From the NCBI GenBank assembly GCA_015061145.1, contig SUXD01000009.1, forward strand, positions 1 to 64,000: a stretch of DNA of 64,000 bases, in the 5' to 3' direction. Position numbers and translations under genes: made by a program. Positions 60,755 to 64,000 of this stretch are shown here, one piece after another; position 1 is the stretch's first letter, and each line of letters opens with the position of its first letter. This DNA is from Bacteroidales bacterium (GTDB taxonomy: Bacteria; Bacteroidota; Bacteroidia; Bacteroidales; Paludibacteraceae). Below the pieces are notes generated by a model. It did not search any database and had not been told where the DNA came from. It saw nothing but the letters and a program-made list of their open reading frames with translations.

Positions 60755-62056
60755 TTAGAAATGTTCCTTCCAGATTGATTTGATAGGATAAAGCAATCGT
60801 TCGATAAGACGCAGATCTTCGGTGATGATTTCACCAACACCTGACATTTCTTGCGTTAAAGGAAATACTTTCCGATAATTTGATTCCATTGTAGGTATTG
60901 CTACCTCGGCACAATAAACTGACTTCCCTGCAAATTCATCACCCTCGGTGATTGGCACCAAGGATATGCTTTTTACCGTACCTTCTAAAAAACCGTATTC
61001 CATATATGGGAAATTATCAACTTTAATGTTGACACGCTGTCCCTCTTTCACTTTTCCCATTCCATCTGACGGAATATAGAGTTTACCGATTATATCTGTT
61101 GATGACTGAGGAATGATGGTAGCAACCACTTCATTAACTTGAACCGCCTGATTCTTGCTCCAATATCTGGAGAATGTCACCCTTCCTTGTATAGGCGACA
61201 CCAACAGATACTTCTTTTTCCACAAATCCAATTGACTCAAGAATGTTTTATATGCCACGTCTATGGACAGTTCTGCTTTTCGGTAATCTTCATCCTCTTG
61301 TTTCCGTAAATCCAAGATTTCTTGTTGCAATTTATTAATCTGAAGTTGAACTGATATTATCTGGGAATTCATCTCCTCAAACAAAAGCCCCTGAGACAAA
61401 AAATTTTGTTCTGATTGCTCATACTCATATTTTGAAATCGCTTTTTTTTCAAAAAGCATAGCATTCCGTTCTCTTTGGATTTTTGCAAAATCAGCATTCT
61501 GTTTCAATATTTCCAATTGTTTACGCAATTGGGCCATATATGCCTCTCTGTCAGCCATCTCTTGTCTGACAATAGCCATTTGTTGCTGATAAAGACGAAT
61601 TTCACGCTTATTTTTCAACAATTGCACAGTCTGTAAAAAATCGGCGTAGGAAGTCTGGCATTCGCCAAGGTTTAAATCCTTTCTGCAAGCAAATTCATAC
61701 GGCGATTTCAAGGTGTCTAAAATGTTGCAAAGATATGTATAATCCGTATAGTTTGCCGTATTTTCAAGTACAGCTATCACTTCTTCGGGCATGACTTTCT
61801 GCTTCTCTTTAACAAAAACATCCGTAATTTTCCCCGACACTTGAGCTTTGAGCGGTGCAGGGGGATTTATTGTTGTAATCACTATACGAGATACTATAAT
61901 GTCGGGATATTTGAACACAAACGACAACAAAAGCAGCAGCAACAAAACAAAAGCGATGAGTATTGTTCCCGAACGCACAAGCCACGAAGGAGGCTGCCCA
62001 AGTACTTCTTGATACTCTGCACTGCGTAGTTCTATTTCCTTTTTATCTTCTTCCAT
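60755..62056 (-). CDS. HlyD-family periplasmic adaptor (type I export)
   Basis: A 433-residue membrane-fusion protein. A single helix (~28-50, GTILIAFVLLLLLLLSF) anchors it, followed by a lipoyl/biotinyl-like half (PLKAQVSGKITDVFVKE), a long coiled-coil hairpin (~150-270) and the second half (LVSPIQGRVTFSRYW) with the beta-barrel. It links an ABC exporter to the outer membrane. The exporter gene is directly upstream on the same strand, one base between stop and start. Confidence 0.88.
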   Translation of the reverse strand: MEEDKKEIELRSAEYQEVLGQPPSWLVRSGTILIAFVLLLLLLLSFVFKYPDIIVSRIVITTINPPAPLKAQVSGKITDVFVKEKQKVMPEEVIAVLENTANYTDYTYLCNILDTLKSPYEFACRKDLNLGECQTSYADFLQTVQLLKNKREIRLYQQQMAIVRQEMADREAYMAQLRKQLEILKQNADFAKIQRERNAMLFEKKAISKYEYEQSEQNFLSQGLLFEEMNSQIISVQLQINKLQQEILDLRKQEDEDYRKAELSIDVAYKTFLSQLDLWKKKYLLVSPIQGRVTFSRYWSKNQAVQVNEVVATIIPQSSTDIIGKLYIPSDGMGKVKEGQRVNIKVDNFPYMEYGFLEGTVKSISLVPITEGDEFAGKSVYCAEVAIPTMESNYRKVFPLTQEMSGVGEIITEDLRLIERLLYPIKSIWKEHF

Positions 62057-62057
62057 T

Positions 62058-64000
62058 TCAATTTCCCAACTCTAACTGGTTTTTCACTAAGCGATAATAT
62101 GCCCCCTGTTTTGCCGTAAGTTCTTCATGCGTACCCTGCTCCACAATCTTTCCTTTTTCCAGCACCACTATATTGTCGGCATTGCGTACCGTACTGAGAC
62201 GATGGGCAACGACAACCACAGTACGCCCTTGAGTGAAAGCGTTCAATTTACCCATAATTTCTTTTTCGTTATTCGCATCAAGAGCATTTGTCGCTTCATC
62301 GAAAAACAGATATTCCGGATTCTTATAAACCGCACGCGCTATCAATATACGCTGTTTCTGACCTTGACTAAGTCCATTCCCTTCGCTGCCGATTTTCGTA
62401 TTATATTTCAACGGCAGACTTTCGATAAACGATTCTATATTAGCAGTTTCCACCGCATAACGCAGCCGTTCTTTGTCTATAGTTTCAACGCCAACGGCTA
62501 TATTGTTCGCTATCGTATCGGAAAAAATAAAGCCCTCTTGCATCACCACTCCGCAGTTCTGTCGCCAGAATCGGTTGCCATAATTCTTCAGATTGGCACC
62601 CCCTACCAAAATATCACCCTCTATCGGAGAATAAAATCCGAGCATCAGTTTTATCAATGTGGTCTTACCGCTACCACTGCCACCAACTATTGCGGTGGTT
62701 TTCCCTTCGGGTATCAACATATTAAAGTTTTCCAACACTTTGCTGGAATGCGGACCCGAATATTGAAATGAAACATTTCTTATTTCAATGCTCTTATCTT
62801 GTGGCAGTTCATGTAGCAACTCCTCTGGGTGCTGTTCTTCATCTTCCTTTTCTTGGATTTCACCCAACCGTTCCAATGATATTTTCGCATCTTGATAAGA
62901 ATGTATGAACGACACAATATTATCAATCGGTGAATTTAATTGACCGATGATATATTGAACTGCCGACATCATGCCAAGTGTAATATCACCGTTCACTACC
63001 GACGAAGCGGCTAAGAATGTAACCAATATGTTCTTTCCTTCGTTGATGAAAGAAGCACCTGCCGACTGATACTGTGCCAAAGACAAATTCTTAACATTCA
63101 CCTTAAAAAGTTTCACCTGTATTTGTTCCCACTCCCAACGCTTCTGCCGTTCACAACCGTTCAGTTTTATCTCCTGCATGCCATTGATAAGTTGCACCAG
63201 CGTAGATTGGTTTTGCGACAATTGCAAAAACTGCTTGTAGTTCAAATCCTTACGCTTTTTCAAGAAAATCATCACCCATGCCACATACAATGCACTTCCT
63301 ACAAAGAAAACACTGAATATCTTCAAGTTATAGAAAGCTAACACTGCGCCGAAGACCATGATATTGATAAACGAAAACAAGGTAGATAGCGTGGACGACG
63401 TAAGGAAATCCTGTATCTTGCTGTGGTCTTGAATACGTTGAAGCAAATCGCCCATCATCTTTGTATCGAAGAAACCAATGGGAAGTTTCATCAATTTCAT
63501 CAGGAAATCCGAAATAAGAGAAATATTCACACGACTGCTTATATGCAACAATATCCACGAACGAATAAACTCTATGCTCATCTGACCCACAAACAAGAAC
63601 AATTGGGCGATGAGTACAAGGTAGATGAAATGGATATTGTTGGTATTGATACCCACATCCACAATACTCTGCGTGAGAAAAGGGAGCAATAACGCCAGCA
63701 AAGAGCCGAACAACATGCCTACCACAAGTTGAACTAGCAATTTTTTATACGGCTTAACATATTGGAGAAGAAACGCTATCGATTTTCGGTCGTTTTTTTC
63801 ATCTTCATTCTCGTAAAAAGCGGGAGTCGGCTCCAGTATCAGACACACACCCTGCTCCTTGCCACCACGATGCGTACTGACAAACGCCGCCTCAAATTCT
63901 TTTCTATTTAGCACAAACTTGCCACCCATAGGATCCGCCACATAAAAGCGGGGTTCTTTCTTGACCATCTTTACATCATACAGCACTACGAAATGAGCCT
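62058..64000 (-). CDS. C39-peptidase ABC exporter (5' part outside window)
   Basis: About 645 residues of a bacteriocin-type exporter are visible; the frame is open to the window edge. The first residues AHFVVLYDV and YVADPMGGKF carry the catalytic His and Asp of a C39 cysteine peptidase that cuts double-glycine leaders; the Cys is outside. A six-helix transmembrane domain (~70-370) and an ATPase follow, with Walker A GGSGSGKTT, signature GLSQGQKQR and FFDEATNALD. It would process and export small peptides through the adaptor next to it. No double-glycine leader gene is recognised in the window. Confidence 0.9.
   Translation of the reverse strand, partial: AHFVVLYDVKMVKKEPRFYVADPMGGKFVLNRKEFEAAFVSTHRGGKEQGVCLILEPTPAFYENEDEKNDRKSIAFLLQYVKPYKKLLVQLVVGMLFGSLLALLLPFLTQSIVDVGINTNNIHFIYLVLIAQLFLFVGQMSIEFIRSWILLHISSRVNISLISDFLMKLMKLPIGFFDTKMMGDLLQRIQDHSKIQDFLTSSTLSTLFSFINIMVFGAVLAFYNLKIFSVFFVGSALYVAWVMIFLKKRKDLNYKQFLQLSQNQSTLVQLINGMQEIKLNGCERQKRWEWEQIQVKLFKVNVKNLSLAQYQSAGASFINEGKNILVTFLAASSVVNGDITLGMMSAVQYIIGQLNSPIDNIVSFIHSYQDAKISLERLGEIQEKEDEEQHPEELLHELPQDKSIEIRNVSFQYSGPHSSKVLENFNMLIPEGKTTAIVGGSGSGKTTLIKLMLGFYSPIEGDILVGGANLKNYGNRFWRQNCGVVMQEGFIFSDTIANNIAVGVETIDKERLRYAVETANIESFIESLPLKYNTKIGSEGNGLSQGQKQRILIARAVYKNPEYLFFDEATNALDANNEKEIMGKLNAFTQGRTVVVVAHRLSTVRNADNIVVLEKGKIVEQGTHEELTAKQGAYYRLVKNQLELGN

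Overview
The window reads as chromosomal DNA of a Bacteroidales bacterium (phylum Bacteroidota). The support is internal: many genes are preceded by the Bacteroidota promoter form TTTG - about 20 nt - TAnnTTTG; outer-surface proteins carry type IX secretion (T9SS) sorting domains or their relics; and there are lineage-typical genes (gldH, PSP1/RicT-like, DUF3822, DUF4491, DUF2723, DUF6427-like, a frd/sdh CAB operon). No species can be named from the sequence alone.

Layout. 1-3.4 kb: end of a T9SS-sorted protein, a GH30 lipoprotein and an acetyl-CoA hydrolase/CoA-transferase with two ARG-box-like palindromes upstream. 3.5-8.9 kb: an A+T-rich island with a structured leader, an intrinsic terminator 12 nt before the first start codon, and three overlapping genes: DndC-like sulfurtransferase, DndD-like SMC ATPase and a DndE domain fused to a HerA-type ATPase. 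This compact DNA phosphorothioation-type system is the most unusual locus here. 9-11.8 kb: a large GH71/99-like secreted protein. 12-17.8 kb: tig-clpP-clpX and recQ. 17.9-21.4 kb: fumarate reductase/succinate dehydrogenase C-A-B. 21.5-27.4 kb: a TonB-dependent receptor with an odd N-terminal extension, a CotH-kinase lipoprotein and a beta-helix carbohydrate-active protein. 27.4-30.8 kb: efp, tRNA-Leu(CAA), purU, a small lipoprotein, recA. 31-35 kb: two overlapping DUF3857 genes. 35-38.3 kb: rsmD, DUF3822, a membrane-anchored protein, hisIE, hisA. 38.6-46.3 kb: M23/LysM peptidase, DUF4491, the minus-strand run ricT-gldH-trmB-mrp-yraN-CPBP protease, and a divergent FAD oxidoreductase. 46.3-54.2 kb: a single minus-strand operon for siroheme synthesis and its user enzyme: sulfite/nitrite reductase-TusA fusion, precorrin-2 dehydrogenase, hemA, hemC-cobA-hemD fusion, hemB, hemL. 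54.5-60.7 kb: DUF2723 membrane protein, polysaccharide deacetylase, purD, DUF6427-like membrane protein. 60.7-64 kb: HlyD-type adaptor and the 3' part of a C39-peptidase ABC exporter running off the window.

How genes work together. The siroheme operon makes 5-aminolevulinate from glutamyl-tRNA (HemA, HemL), converts it through porphobilinogen (HemB) to uroporphyrinogen III and precorrin-2 (HemC-CobA-HemD) and on to sirohydrochlorin (the Met8-like protein); the first gene encodes a siroheme enzyme. A perfect 16-bp inverted repeat sits on the promoter of this operon. The trifunctional HemC-CobA-HemD gene has an in-frame TGA in the HemD part, and its HemC part lacks the domain that normally binds the dipyrromethane cofactor, so this pathway deserves a second look.

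A recurring feature is an intrinsic-terminator-like hairpin placed just before the next start codon (GH30, dndC, purU, the DUF6427-like gene, and less clearly clpP), which suggests read-through or attenuation rather than independent promoters.
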